Assembly (NCBI RefSeq): GCF_003721435.2
Contig: NZ_CP054585.1
Span: 930,001-994,000 of the forward strand
From: Halorubrum sp. CBA1229
Lineage (GTDB): Archaea; Halobacteriota; Halobacteria; Halobacteriales; Haloferacaceae
Length of the DNA: 64,000 bases
Direction: 5' to 3'
Shown one piece after another: positions 33,861 through 42,517 of the stretch. Position 1 is the stretch's first letter. The number at the start of each line of letters is the position of its first letter. The notes under the pieces are model-generated. The model saw nothing but the letters and a program-made list of their open reading frames with translations. It searched no databases and had not been told where the DNA came from. A program made the position numbers and the translations under genes.

Positions 33861-34010
33861 ATGAGCGCGAGCACCCCCTCCGTCGGCATCGACCACCCGA
33901 CGGTCGTCCCCGCCAACTTCGACCGCGACGCCGAACCGGACGACGCTACCGACCGCGACGCCGGACGAGGTGACACTCCCGACGGCAACGAGGGCCAATC
34001 GGACGCGTAG
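33861..34010 (+). CDS. Small acidic protein of unknown function
   Basis: A 49-codon frame starts 'MSASTPSVGIDHPTVVPANF' and ends in a Asp/Gly-rich stretch. The front half reads like a real conserved peptide and is not low complexity; the tail is disordered. It has no cysteines or membrane segment. A TATA-like AT-rich stretch (GGGTAATTTTTAGT, about 33818-33831) lies 30-40 bases before its ATG. I do not recognise the family. It precedes the 14-bp repeats. Confidence 0.5.
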   Translation: MSASTPSVGIDHPTVVPANFDRDAEPDDATDRDAGRGDTPDGNEGQSDA

Positions 34011-34020
34011 TCGGTCGAGC

Positions 34021-34090
34021 GTGACAAGCGGAGTGTAACAGGCGGAATGTAACAGGCGGAATGTAACAGGCGGAATGTAACAGGCGGAGC
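34021..34090. repeat. Five-unit 14-bp tandem repeat between convergent genes
   Basis: Units of 14 bases start at 34021, 34035, 34049, 34063 and 34077. The three middle units are identical (GTAACAGGCGGAAT); the outer ones differ (GTGACAAGCGGAGT, GTAACAGGCGGAGC). They fill most of the 95-base gap between the small acidic gene and the convergent regulator gene. Confidence 0.9.
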
Positions 34091-34105
34091 GTAGCGGCCG
34101 CCGAA

Positions 34106-34903
34106 TCAGGCGTTCTCGAGGACTGCGGACAGTTTCCGAGCCTCGGCCACGAGCGACTCGAACCGGTCGTCGACCCACTCGACCACCGTCGAGTCGGTGG
34201 ACTCCAGCACGCACCGGGGGTTGTTCCGCCGGTCGTACGCCGTCACGCAGGCGACGTCGTCGCGCCTGAACAGCCCGTACTCGACGGGGTCGGGCGAGAC
34301 GTACACCGTCGCGTCGTCGTCGTCGAGCGCGCGGTCGGTCGCCGGACCGAAATCGGAGATCGACGCCTCGACCACGTCGCGGTCGATGACGAGTTCGACC
34401 TCCGCGCCGGCGTCGAGCGCGGCCGCGGCCGCGCGGTTGAACTGCTGGATGACGATCGGCGAGACCGCGCGGATCTCGGTGCCACAGCCCTCTCGGAGGA
34501 GCTCGGTGATCCGGTCGACCGCGGCGAGCGGATTCTGGTCGCTTGCGACGGTCAACTTGCCGGCGTCGACCGCCTCCGCGGGGAACCCGGCGTCCACGCG
34601 CTCGAGGTCGGCGGCGAACCCCCCGTACCGGTCGGCCAGTTCCACCTCGTCGAGCAGGGCCTCGTACGCGTCGTGAACGCGTTCCCCCGTCGGCGTCACG
34701 TGGTAGGCCGCGTCGCGCTTGACGACCCAGTCGCGCTCGCGGAACCCCCCGAGGATCCGCTGGACCGTCGTCCGGGTCGCGTCGACCGCGTCCGTCAGGT
34801 CCGCCGGACGGCGCGGCTCCCGCCGGAGCGCCCGGAGGACCGCGACCCGGACCGGCGATCCGGCGAGGTACTGTGCGCCGTCGTGTCCGTCGTCGGACGT
34901 CAT
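34106..34903 (-). CDS. Helix-turn-helix transcriptional regulator (haloarchaeal, TrmB-like layout)
   Basis: The 265-residue protein has an N-terminal winged helix, 'AQYLAGSPVRVAVLRALRRE', followed by 'PRRPADLTDAVDATRTTVQR' and 'ILGGFRERDWVVKRDAAYHV'. From about 115 on is a separate domain with 'IRAVSPIVIQQFNRAAAAAL', 'VELVIDRDVVEASISDFGPA' and 'TVYVSPDPVEYGLFRRDDVA', as in TrmB/phospholipase-D-like effector domains of haloarchaeal regulators. The ligand is unknown. The start is the ATG at 34903; no divergent partner, 46 bases to the next gene. Confidence 0.82.
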   Translation of the reverse strand: MTSDDGHDGAQYLAGSPVRVAVLRALRREPRRPADLTDAVDATRTTVQRILGGFRERDWVVKRDAAYHVTPTGERVHDAYEALLDEVELADRYGGFAADLERVDAGFPAEAVDAGKLTVASDQNPLAAVDRITELLREGCGTEIRAVSPIVIQQFNRAAAAALDAGAEVELVIDRDVVEASISDFGPATDRALDDDDATVYVSPDPVEYGLFRRDDVACVTAYDRRNNPRCVLESTDSTVVEWVDDRFESLVAEARKLSAVLENA

Positions 34904-34948
34904 CGTTCGACCGTCAAGTAGGGGTACCGCACGCTTAATCGTACCGCG

Positions 34949-35197
34949 TCACGGGCGGTGCTGGAAGGAGACGACGGTGCCGATGGTGTCCTCGCCGTCG
35001 ATCGTCTCCGTGCTCACGGTGACGCCGACGACGGCGTCCGCGCCGAGCGCCTCCTCGATCACCGCGCGGAGCGCGTCGGGGTCGGCCCCCTCCTGGAGGA
35101 CCGGAACGCGCACCTGCTGCCGGTTGACCGCGACGTCGCCGAGGTCGTAGTCGGTGTGCTCGAACGCGTCCCGTATCGTGGCGGGGATGTCGGTCAT
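34949..35197 (-). CDS. Small conserved haloarchaeal protein of unknown function
   Basis: The 82-residue protein starts 'MTDIPATIRDAFEHTDYDLG' and contains 'DVAVNRQQVRVPVLQEGADP' and 'ALGADAVVGVTVSTETIDGE'. It is a compact alpha/beta sequence without cysteines, membrane segment or catalytic motif. I do not recognise a function. The gene lies between the MFS gene upstream and the regulator downstream on the same strand. Confidence 0.7.
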   Translation of the reverse strand: MTDIPATIRDAFEHTDYDLGDVAVNRQQVRVPVLQEGADPDALRAVIEEALGADAVVGVTVSTETIDGEDTIGTVVSFQHRP

Positions 35198-35286
35198 GGA
35201 ATCAACTCAGTCGCGGGAGGTGAAAAAACGGCGGGGCAGACGAGGCGGTCGAGACGACCGGGGCGATCGCGGCGCGTCGCCGGCGG

Positions 35287-36633
35287 TCAGGCGTACGCGT
35301 CGTACTCCGTCCCGAACAGCGCGAAGTACGCGACGCCGACGAGCCCGATCGCGCTCGCGAGCCCGAACGCGACGACGGGGTCCCCCGCGACGGAGACGTC
35401 GGTCCCCGGCACGGAGAACCCGCCGTAGATCAGTCCGCCGAGCGCCGCGCTCGGGATGACGACCGCGTTGCGGAGGAGGTAGTACGACCCGGAGACGCGG
35501 CCGCCCGTGTCGCGCTCGGCGGGCCCGACGATCAGCGCCTTGTGCGCCGGGAGCCCGGCGAACCGCAGCCCCGAGAACGCGAACAGGACGACGACGAGCG
35601 GCGCGGTCAGCGGCGTATCGGCCGGGACGTTGATGAGCAGCACGGGGAAGACGGCGTACACGAGGAAGCCGAGCGCGACGACCGGCTTGAGCCCCACTCG
35701 CTCGGCGGCCCGCGCCGCGGGCGGCATGGAGACGAGCGCGACCAGCATCTCGATCGCCAGCAGCACGCCGAAGAAGGCCGCCGGCGACAGCGACAGGGGG
35801 CCGACGTCGAGGCCGACCTCGAGGAACTGCGTGATCACGATGACGAAGAAGACGTACACCATCCCGTTCGCGAACCGCACGAGGGTGTCGCCGACGAGCA
35901 GCGGGCGGAGCTCCGGCGGGAGGCTGCGGAGGTCCTCGATCACCTCGCTCACTCCCGCGAACTCCTTGCCGAGCGTGTCCGCCTCGGCGTCGTAGAGGAC
36001 GTGTTGGAGCGCGGTGGCGACGACGCCGAACAGGAGCGCCACCGCGAGCACGTACTGGAAGCTCACTGTGAAGTCGGCCGCGTACTGGATGATCCCCGCC
36101 GCGATCAGCGGGCCGATCAGGAACGCGGTCCGGCGGAACACCTCCGTGCTGGCGAACCCGCGCGCCAGCCGCTCCGGCGGGACCGACTGCTTGACGATCG
36201 CGAACGTCGCGCCGAGGCCGAACGACTTCCACGCCTGCGCTAAGAAGAGCCCGACGAAGATCCAGATCCACGGCTCCAACGCGACGCCGCCGACCGTCAC
36301 GGTCCCGAGGGTCGGCGCGACGAGCCACACGCCGAACCCCAAACTCGAGAGGAGCCCGAACAGCGTGAGCGCGACCCGCGACCCGATCCGGTCCGAGAGC
36401 CGCCCGCCCGGGTACGGGTACACCGCGCCGATGACGTTGCCGACGCTCCCGAACAGCCCGATGACGAACGCGCTCGCCCCCAGCGCCGACATGTACTCCG
36501 GAACGTACCGGTTCGTCATCTGGAACCCGAGGCTGAACGCGAACATGGCGAGCGACAGCACGAGCACGTCCCGCCGCAGCGAGAAGAACTGGCGGAACGG
36601 GTCCAGGATGTCGACGTCCTCCGACTCGCCCAT
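35287..36633 (-). CDS. MFS transporter
   Basis: The 448-residue protein has twelve hydrophobic segments and MFS motif A after helix 2: 'YPYPGGRLSDRIGSRVALTL' (G-x-L-x-D-R-x-G-x-R). The centre has a cytoplasmic loop 'EADTLGKEFAGVSEVIEDLR'. A second motif-A-like stretch, 'SMPPAARAAERVGLKPVVAL', starts the second half. The substrate is unknown. The ATG at 36633 starts a short cytoplasmic tail with 'DILDPFRQFFSLRRDVLVLS'. It is divergent from the 43-residue peptide gene. Confidence 0.88.
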   Translation of the reverse strand: MGESEDVDILDPFRQFFSLRRDVLVLSLAMFAFSLGFQMTNRYVPEYMSALGASAFVIGLFGSVGNVIGAVYPYPGGRLSDRIGSRVALTLFGLLSSLGFGVWLVAPTLGTVTVGGVALEPWIWIFVGLFLAQAWKSFGLGATFAIVKQSVPPERLARGFASTEVFRRTAFLIGPLIAAGIIQYAADFTVSFQYVLAVALLFGVVATALQHVLYDAEADTLGKEFAGVSEVIEDLRSLPPELRPLLVGDTLVRFANGMVYVFFVIVITQFLEVGLDVGPLSLSPAAFFGVLLAIEMLVALVSMPPAARAAERVGLKPVVALGFLVYAVFPVLLINVPADTPLTAPLVVVLFAFSGLRFAGLPAHKALIVGPAERDTGGRVSGSYYLLRNAVVIPSAALGGLIYGGFSVPGTDVSVAGDPVVAFGLASAIGLVGVAYFALFGTEYDAYA

Positions 36634-36767
36634 ATCCGTACGTCCGACGAAATCCCCTTCAACGCACCGGTGCGTACGGGTTAATAGGCGATTTATCCGT
36701 CCGCGGTGAGCTATTAATTCTCAGTTTCAAATGTTCAAATATCCGTAACTAGTTGCCGCAGAACAAC

Positions 36768-36784
36768 GTGTGATTTAATTACAC
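36768..36784 (+). promoter_or_regulatory. Promoter with imperfect inverted repeat before the membrane micropeptide
   Basis: The 17-base stretch GTGTGATTTAATTACAC has arms GTGT and ACAC around the AT-rich TATA-like core TTTAATTA. It is centred about 25 bases before the ATG at 36802, matching a leaderless promoter. A dimeric protein bound to the arms would cover the TATA box. Confidence 0.5.
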
Positions 36785-36801
36785 GCGATATTTGATGTAA
36801 T

Positions 36802-36933
36802 ATGCACGAAAGTGTTGCAGACTACGTGGCAGAGCACCCGAAGATGGCCGGCGTCCTGTTCACCGCGCTCCTCCTGCTGACGCAGGCGGCGCCGGCGTCG
36901 GCAGGCGTACTCTCGTCGACCGCCGGGCCGTAA
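36802..36933 (+). CDS. 43-residue single-span membrane peptide (DUF7503-like)
   Basis: The frame encodes a short polar head, 'MHESVADYVAEHPKMAG', a hydrophobic span 'VLFTALLLLTQAAPASAG' and a short tail VLSSTAGP. The 'EHP-MxGVLFT-LLLLTQA' pattern resembles very short haloarchaeal membrane proteins that I recall as DUF7503 (unverified). The span could be a membrane anchor or an export signal with the cleavage site ASA-G. The promoter 25 bases upstream suggests independent, leaderless expression. Its stop codon TAA (36931-36933) directly abuts the stop codon of the convergent CHAT protease gene, so both messages would overlap as antisense. Confidence 0.65.
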   Translation: MHESVADYVAEHPKMAGVLFTALLLLTQAAPASAGVLSSTAGP

Positions 36934-39069
36934 TCAGTCGAATTCATCGCTCCAGACGAGTCCCGTTTCGGTGAAGACCGGTACTACCTCAAGGTCGAGG
37001 AAATTCTTTAGCTGGGATTCGGTGACATCGCACAGATCGATGTCACCCGGAACGTAATGGTTGGATGAAACCGATGCAATAGTCGGCATCGTCAGCGTTC
37101 CTGAGCCGTAGGGGCCGTTCGGATACGCCTTGACCGAGAGGTCCCACGGCGGACCCTCGTGACGTACCTCGATCACCGCAGCCGCCCCGCTCTGGCTCTG
37201 ACAGATCGTCGCCCCGCCGTCGCCGACGACGATGTACTGGTGCCCGGTGATCAGTTCACGCTTCGCGACGTTTAGCGCGGTGCGGAGATTGAAGCCGCCG
37301 TTCATCAGCCGCGCGATGATCCGACCGAGCTGGGTCGCCGGCGAATTCGCCACGTCGGAGAGGGTGACGATGCCGCCGCGGGAGCCGCGGTGGACCAGCG
37401 CCTCGCCCTGCCGGTACGACTGGCAGGCGTTGAGCAGGAAAGCGCTGATTCCGACGTCGAGCTCCTCGTCGGTCAGGTCGAGGTAGTCGTCGGTACACTG
37501 CATCCCCCGCTCGTCGACGTGGCCGACGTAGTGGAGGAAGTCGACGTCGGACTCGAGGACGTCGCGCATCTCCGCGCGGGTGAGGTCGTGGCGCACCTCG
37601 ATGTCGAACTGGACCATGTCGCGGAGGCCGTACAGGTCCGCCACCTCGCCCTCCTCGCGCATCTGCTCGTCGTTGCAGACGACGAGCACGGAGATCCGCG
37701 ACTGCTCGACCTGACCGGCCTCCAGCCGGCGGTAGTACGCGTCGAGCGTGGCCTTGTTCGCGTCGAGCGGGACGCCCTCGCCCACCCACGCGTGCTCGAC
37801 GGTGTCGACCGATTCCGGCTGCACGAAGTCGGCGTCCGCGGGGACCGCGCTGCGGTCGGTCGAGGCGTCGGCGCCGCGGGAGACGCCGGCGTCCCGAACG
37901 GACTCGGTCCCGGCGCCGCCGCGAACGAACTCGTCGGGACCGAGCGGCGCCGAGCGGGGAGCCGAGTCGGCGCCCGGCGTGCGGAAGAGACCGACTCCGC
38001 CGCCCTCATCCGCGGTCACCGGGGTGACCGTCTCGGGAGACCGGACGACCGACAGCTCCCCGGCGACGAACGGGAGCATCTCGACGTTGCCGGGGTCGGG
38101 TCGCACGTCGGTCGTCAGCGTCCACTGCGGGAGTTCGGGCTCGACGCGGTCGAAGGGCACGTCGAGGTACTCGCCGAGGCGCTCCGCGAGCGGCAAGTCG
38201 TACAGGCGGCCCCAGTCGAGGTCGATATCGGTCGTCTCGCGCTCGTGGAGATCGACCGGATAGAACCCCTCGGTGCGGGCGAGGCAGTCGAAGTGGAACG
38301 ACTGCCGGAGGACCTCGGCGGTCCGGCGCTCGAAGTCGGGCTCCAGCGGGTACGTCCAGCCGTCGCCCTCGATCCGGGGGGCGTCCCCGGGCACGACCTC
38401 GGCCGCGAAGTAGTACGCCAGCGAGACGACCGGGTAGAGGTGCTCGTACGTCGGCGGCACGACGATGCGGACGCCGGAGTCGGGCGACTCGATCCGGTCC
38501 GGCACGCGGAGCTCGTCGCCCGGCTCGATCAGCGGCGGGTGTCCCCGGAGGGTGGGGAACGACCGCTCGGGGCTCGTCGTCTGGAGCGCGGAGCCGAGCA
38601 GCGACACCGCCTCCATCAGCGACTCGGGGTCGGTGGGCGTCTCGATCGTCCCGGCGGGCAACTGGTGGAGCGACCGGAACCCGAGCGCGATTTCGGCGGG
38701 CGCGTCGAGGTCGATCCGGGTGGTCCGGTCCGTCGTCGACACCGAGAACCCGGAGTCGAACGCGAGGTACAGCTTGGTCGGCGCGGGGTCGATACCGACG
38801 TGGTACGTCCCGTCGGGCATCTCGTAGGAGTCCCCGCGGGTGAGGAGGGTCCCGTCGCCGGCGCGCGTCTCGACGATGGTGACTCGGGGGATCTCGACCG
38901 ACGCGGTCTCGATGGTGACACTCGTGTCGACGGGGAAGTAGTGGGCGCCGTCGGGACTCGCGACCGGCTCGACGGCACGGTCGGTGTACACCTCGAACTG
39001 GGTGTTCTCGATGTGGTCCGTGACCGTGAGGCCGGCGTCGTCCGACAGCGGGTCGATGTCGATGCTCAT
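36934..39069 (-). CDS. CHAT domain (caspase-like) protease
   Basis: The 711-residue protein ends with a CHAT/caspase-like domain. The catalytic histidine is H517 in 'VDFLHYVGHVDERGMQ' and the cysteine C549 in 'AFLLNACQSYRQGEALVHRG'; the following 'GSRGGIVTLSDVANSPATQL' and 'IARLMNGGFNLRTALNVAK' are typical of CHAT proteins. Residues 1 to about 440 are beta-rich and unassigned, perhaps a sensor domain; about 370-430 is a disordered Ser/Ala/Gly linker. CHAT proteases in bacteria act in defence or cell death by cutting a nearby partner. No other protease-associated gene is adjacent except the 43-residue membrane peptide, in tail-to-tail contact. ATG at 39069 starts 'MSIDIDPLSDDAG'. Confidence 0.85.
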   Translation of the reverse strand: MSIDIDPLSDDAGLTVTDHIENTQFEVYTDRAVEPVASPDGAHYFPVDTSVTIETASVEIPRVTIVETRAGDGTLLTRGDSYEMPDGTYHVGIDPAPTKLYLAFDSGFSVSTTDRTTRIDLDAPAEIALGFRSLHQLPAGTIETPTDPESLMEAVSLLGSALQTTSPERSFPTLRGHPPLIEPGDELRVPDRIESPDSGVRIVVPPTYEHLYPVVSLAYYFAAEVVPGDAPRIEGDGWTYPLEPDFERRTAEVLRQSFHFDCLARTEGFYPVDLHERETTDIDLDWGRLYDLPLAERLGEYLDVPFDRVEPELPQWTLTTDVRPDPGNVEMLPFVAGELSVVRSPETVTPVTADEGGGVGLFRTPGADSAPRSAPLGPDEFVRGGAGTESVRDAGVSRGADASTDRSAVPADADFVQPESVDTVEHAWVGEGVPLDANKATLDAYYRRLEAGQVEQSRISVLVVCNDEQMREEGEVADLYGLRDMVQFDIEVRHDLTRAEMRDVLESDVDFLHYVGHVDERGMQCTDDYLDLTDEELDVGISAFLLNACQSYRQGEALVHRGSRGGIVTLSDVANSPATQLGRIIARLMNGGFNLRTALNVAKRELITGHQYIVVGDGGATICQSQSGAAAVIEVRHEGPPWDLSVKAYPNGPYGSGTLTMPTIASVSSNHYVPGDIDLCDVTESQLKNFLDLEVVPVFTETGLVWSDEFD

Positions 39070-39271
39070 GTGTGTGGGACCGCACCCGACCGCCGGCCGG
39101 GATGCCGGATCGCCGGGGTCGGGTCCGGCGCGACGGAGCGCGTGCCGGTCCCGAGCGCTCGGCGAACGCGGCGTTCGGTACCGGTTTGTCGACCGAGACG
39201 GCGATAAAGCTTGTGTCGGGTGATCGCCGCGGACCGAACGGATAAAGGGCCGGCCGGCCCACGTTCGCGTA

Positions 39272-40228
39272 ATGATCACCCTTGGAACGGCCCGCGCCCC
39301 GCCGGGCGAGACGGACACGGGCCGTCTCGAAGTGGGCGAGACGCGGGACGGGAGCCCCGTTCGGCTGCCGGTCGCCGTCGTCAACGGCGCGACCGACGGG
39401 CAGACGCTGTACGTGCAGGCGGTCAGCGACGGTGACGAGCTCAACGGGCTTGGGGTCGTCAACCGCGTCGTCCCGCGGATCGACCCGACGGAGCTCTCCG
39501 GCGCGGTCCTCGTCGTCGGCATCGTCAACTACTTCGGATTCCAGGTCGCGGAGCACCGGAACCCGATCGACGATCGGAAGATGAACCGGGGATACCCCGG
39601 CGACGAGGACGGGACGACCAGCGAGCGGATCGCCCACGCGACGTTCCAGGCGGCGAAGCGCGCGGACCTCATCTTAGACCTGCACCAGGGGTCGACCAGC
39701 CGCATGATAAACGAGACGCGGGTTCGGTGCGGGGTCCGGCACCACCTCCACGGCGACTGCCTGGAGCTCGCGAAGGTGTTCGGCTGCGGGCACGTCCTCG
39801 ACATCAAGGGCCCGGACGGCCAGCTCGCCCGGGCCGGACCGGAGCACGGGGTCCCGACCATCGACCCGGAGCTCGGGGGCGCCGTCGGCTGGGACGAGGA
39901 GTCGATCCGGTACGGCGTCGACGGCGTGTTCAACGTGCTCCGCCACTACGGCTTCCTCGACGGCGACGTCGAGACCGAACGGCAGGTCCGCGCGCGCGGA
40001 TTCGACCAGTACGGGTCGCCCGCGGGCGGGCTCGTCCGGTTCGATCGCGACCTCGGCGAGCGCGTCTCGGCCGGTGATCTCCTTTTTAAGGTGACCGACA
40101 CCTTCGGCGAGCTGAAGGGGCGCGTGACCGCCGACGCCGACGGCGTCTTCTGGCGCACCCGGCGGCTCCCGCAGGTCGCCGCCGGCGAGTACGTCTGCTC
40201 GGTCGGCACCAACGTCGACCGCTACTGA
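39272..40228 (+). CDS. Succinylglutamate desuccinylase/aspartoacylase family protein
   Basis: The 318-residue protein is a zinc carboxypeptidase-like deacylase. Family segments are 'LYVQAVSDGDELNGLGVVNR', 'NPIDDRKMNRGYPGDEDGTT' and 'LDLHQGSTSRMINETRV', where the histidine of LDLHQG and the glutamate/aspartate of 'SDGDELNG' are likely ligands. The C-terminal 100 residues form the beta domain ending 'QVAAGEYVCSVGTNVDRY'. Such enzymes free amino acids or other compounds from N-acyl or amide conjugates. The substrate is unknown. The stop overlaps the start of the next gene by one base (TGATG), so the two probably act together or at least are co-translated. Confidence 0.87.
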   Translation: MITLGTARAPPGETDTGRLEVGETRDGSPVRLPVAVVNGATDGQTLYVQAVSDGDELNGLGVVNRVVPRIDPTELSGAVLVVGIVNYFGFQVAEHRNPIDDRKMNRGYPGDEDGTTSERIAHATFQAAKRADLILDLHQGSTSRMINETRVRCGVRHHLHGDCLELAKVFGCGHVLDIKGPDGQLARAGPEHGVPTIDPELGGAVGWDEESIRYGVDGVFNVLRHYGFLDGDVETERQVRARGFDQYGSPAGGLVRFDRDLGERVSAGDLLFKVTDTFGELKGRVTADADGVFWRTRRLPQVAAGEYVCSVGTNVDRY

Positions 40229-41457
40229 TGTCGGACGGCGACGATCCGACGGGAGGGACGGACCCAGCGGGAGCGGACGCGAGGGACGCGGACGCGACTC
40301 CGAGACGACTCGTCTGCTCCGAGTGCGGGACGGTCGTCGCCGACCGGTGGCGCTGCGAGTGCGGCGCGCCCCTGAACTTCGCCGACCCGCCGATCCCGGA
40401 CCGACCGGAGCCAGACCGGTTGTCGACGGATCCGGCGGAGGAGGAGTCACTCGGCGCCCGCGACGGGCTCTGGGCGTTCGCGGAATTCCTCGCCGTCGGC
40501 GATAACCCGACCGACCGCGTGACGCTGGGCGAGGGAATGACGCCGCTCGTCGACGCCGACGGTCCGCGGAGCGGTGCCCGAGCCGACGGAGCGGAGTGGA
40601 ACGCAGAATTCAAGCTGGAGTACGTCTTCCCCACCGGCTCATTTAAGGACCGGGGCGCGACGACGACGCTCACGCGCGCCAGAGAGCTCGGCGTCGACCG
40701 CGTCGTCGAGGACTCCTCCGGCAACGCCGGCGCGGCGATCGCGACGTACGCGGCCCGGGCGGGGATCGACGCCGCGGTGTACGTCCCGGCCGACGTCAAG
40801 GAGTCGAAGCTCCGCGCGATCCGCCGCGCCGGGGCCGAACCGGTCCGGATCGAGGGGAGCCGGAGCGACGTGACGGACGCCTGCGTCGCCGCGCTCGGGG
40901 AGGGCGATTCGTGGTACGCCAGCCACGCCTGGAACCCGGCGTTCTTCGAGGGCACCGCCACGGTCGCCTACGAGATTGCCGCCCAGCGCGGCTGGGAGGC
41001 CCCGGACGCGGTCGTCACCCCGCTCGGCCACGGGACCCTCTTCCTCGGCGCGTACCGGGGGTTCCGACGGCTCGAACGCGCCGGCTGGATCGACGCGGTC
41101 CCCCGGCTGTTCGGCGCGCAGGCGGCCGGCGTCGCCCCGGTCGTCCGGGAGCTCCACGGCCCCGAGGCGGCCGACCCCGGCGGGCGCGTCAACGACGCCG
41201 CAGACGGGATCCAGATCGCGGAGCCGGTTCGCCGGGCGGAGATCCTCGACGCGATCGCCGAGAGCGACGGGGACGCGCTCGCGGTCGCGGAGTCGGCGGC
41301 GGAGCGCGAGCTCGACCGGCTCCACCGGGCGGGCTTCTACACCGAGCCGACCTGCGCCGTCGCGCCGGCCGCGCTCCGGGAGCTCCGCGAGCGCGGGACG
41401 CTCGCGCCCGACGACGACGTCGTCGTCCCCCTGACCGGGAGCGGGCTCAAGGGGTGA
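40228..41457 (+). CDS. Threonine synthase-like PLP-dependent enzyme
   Basis: The 409-residue protein is a fold-type II PLP enzyme like archaeal threonine synthase, which converts O-phosphohomoserine to threonine. An N-terminal zinc ribbon is seen at 28-50 ('RLVCSECGTVVADRWRCECG'). The PLP lysine is K140 in 'YVFPTGSFKDRGATTTL'; the phosphate-binding loop SSGNAGAAIATYAARAG and 'GHGTLFLGAYRGF' complete the site. Several haloarchaeal paralogues exist, so the actual reaction could be different from threonine synthesis. It overlaps the preceding aspartoacylase-like gene by one base. Confidence 0.85.
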   Translation: MSDGDDPTGGTDPAGADARDADATPRRLVCSECGTVVADRWRCECGAPLNFADPPIPDRPEPDRLSTDPAEEESLGARDGLWAFAEFLAVGDNPTDRVTLGEGMTPLVDADGPRSGARADGAEWNAEFKLEYVFPTGSFKDRGATTTLTRARELGVDRVVEDSSGNAGAAIATYAARAGIDAAVYVPADVKESKLRAIRRAGAEPVRIEGSRSDVTDACVAALGEGDSWYASHAWNPAFFEGTATVAYEIAAQRGWEAPDAVVTPLGHGTLFLGAYRGFRRLERAGWIDAVPRLFGAQAAGVAPVVRELHGPEAADPGGRVNDAADGIQIAEPVRRAEILDAIAESDGDALAVAESAAERELDRLHRAGFYTEPTCAVAPAALRELRERGTLAPDDDVVVPLTGSGLKG

Positions 41458-41556
41458 CCGAGGCGGCGCGTCGTCGCCGTCGCGGCCCGGAACCGCCGCT
41501 GCGCGGCGGCCCGCGCCACCGCCACGCCTTTTCAGTCGCGTCCCGTGGGAGCACAC

Positions 41557-42462
41557 ATGGAGGTCCTCGTCTACGGCGCCGGCGCGCTCGGCAGCCTGAT
41601 CGGCGGGCTGTTGTCCCGGGTTCACGACGTCACCCTCGTGGGACGAGACCCGCACATGCGGCGGATCCGCGAGGACGGGCTCCGGATCGACGGGGAAATC
41701 GACGCGCGCGTTCACCCGCGAGCGCTCACGGACGGGACGCACCGCGCCGCCGACCTCGCCGTGGTCACGACGAAGGCCTACGACACGGACGCGGCGGCGC
41801 GGGCGCTCGCGACGGGCGAGTACGACGCGGTCTGCTCGCTCCAGAACGGGCTCACCGAGGAGCGGCTCGTCGCCGCGCTCGACCCGACGGTACTCGCGGG
41901 CACCGCGAGCTACGGCGCTCTCCTCGCCGAACCGGGCCGGGTGACGTGTACCGGGGTCGGCGAGGTCGTCGTCGGCTCGCTCGCCGGCGGCCCGGATCCC
42001 CTCGCCGAGCGCGTGGGCGCCGCGTTCGACGAGGCCGGGATCGAGACGACGGTCGCCGCCGACATGCCCCGGCGCCGGTACGAGAAGCTCGCGGTCAACG
42101 CGGGGATCAACGGCCCGTCGGCGCTCGCCCGCCTCTCGAACGGCGCGACGCTCGACGGGCCGGGCGGCGAGGTGGCGCGCGAGGCGGCCCGGGAGGTGGC
42201 TCGCGTCGCGCGCGCCGACGGCGTCGATCTCGGCGACGACGAGGCGGTCGCGGCTGTCGAGCGCGTCGCCGCCGACACAGCCGACAACCGCTCGTCGATG
42301 CACGAGGACGTCGCCGCCGGGCGGCGGACCGAGGTCGACGCGATCTACGGCGCCGTCGCCGACCGCGCCGACCGCTTCGGGGCCGCGGCGCCGACGTGTC
42401 GGACGATCGCGTCGCTGATCCGGGCGTGGGAAGTCGGAGAAGGGGTCCGCGGACCCGCGTGA
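41557..42462 (+). CDS. panE: Ketopantoate reductase-like protein (2-dehydropantoate 2-reductase)
   Basis: The 301-residue protein matches PanE, which reduces 2-dehydropantoate to pantoate with NADPH in coenzyme A synthesis. The dinucleotide motif is 'VLVYGAGALGSLIGGLLSR', and the catalytic lysine is in 'YEKLAVNAGINGPSAL' with the following 'SSMHEDVAAGRRTEVDAIYG' (a Ser-x-x-x-D segment typical of the C-terminal domain). The start is the ATG at 41557 at the nucleotide-binding motif. Other NAD(P)-dependent reductases of this fold exist, so the substrate is likely but not certain. It lies 99 bases after the threonine synthase-like gene. Confidence 0.87.
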   Translation: MEVLVYGAGALGSLIGGLLSRVHDVTLVGRDPHMRRIREDGLRIDGEIDARVHPRALTDGTHRAADLAVVTTKAYDTDAAARALATGEYDAVCSLQNGLTEERLVAALDPTVLAGTASYGALLAEPGRVTCTGVGEVVVGSLAGGPDPLAERVGAAFDEAGIETTVAADMPRRRYEKLAVNAGINGPSALARLSNGATLDGPGGEVAREAAREVARVARADGVDLGDDEAVAAVERVAADTADNRSSMHEDVAAGRRTEVDAIYGAVADRADRFGAAAPTCRTIASLIRAWEVGEGVRGPA

Positions 42463-42517
42463 CCGCGGCCGGCCGGAGGGCGGGACGGCCGCCGCCGGTC
42501 GTCGAGCGACTACCGAA

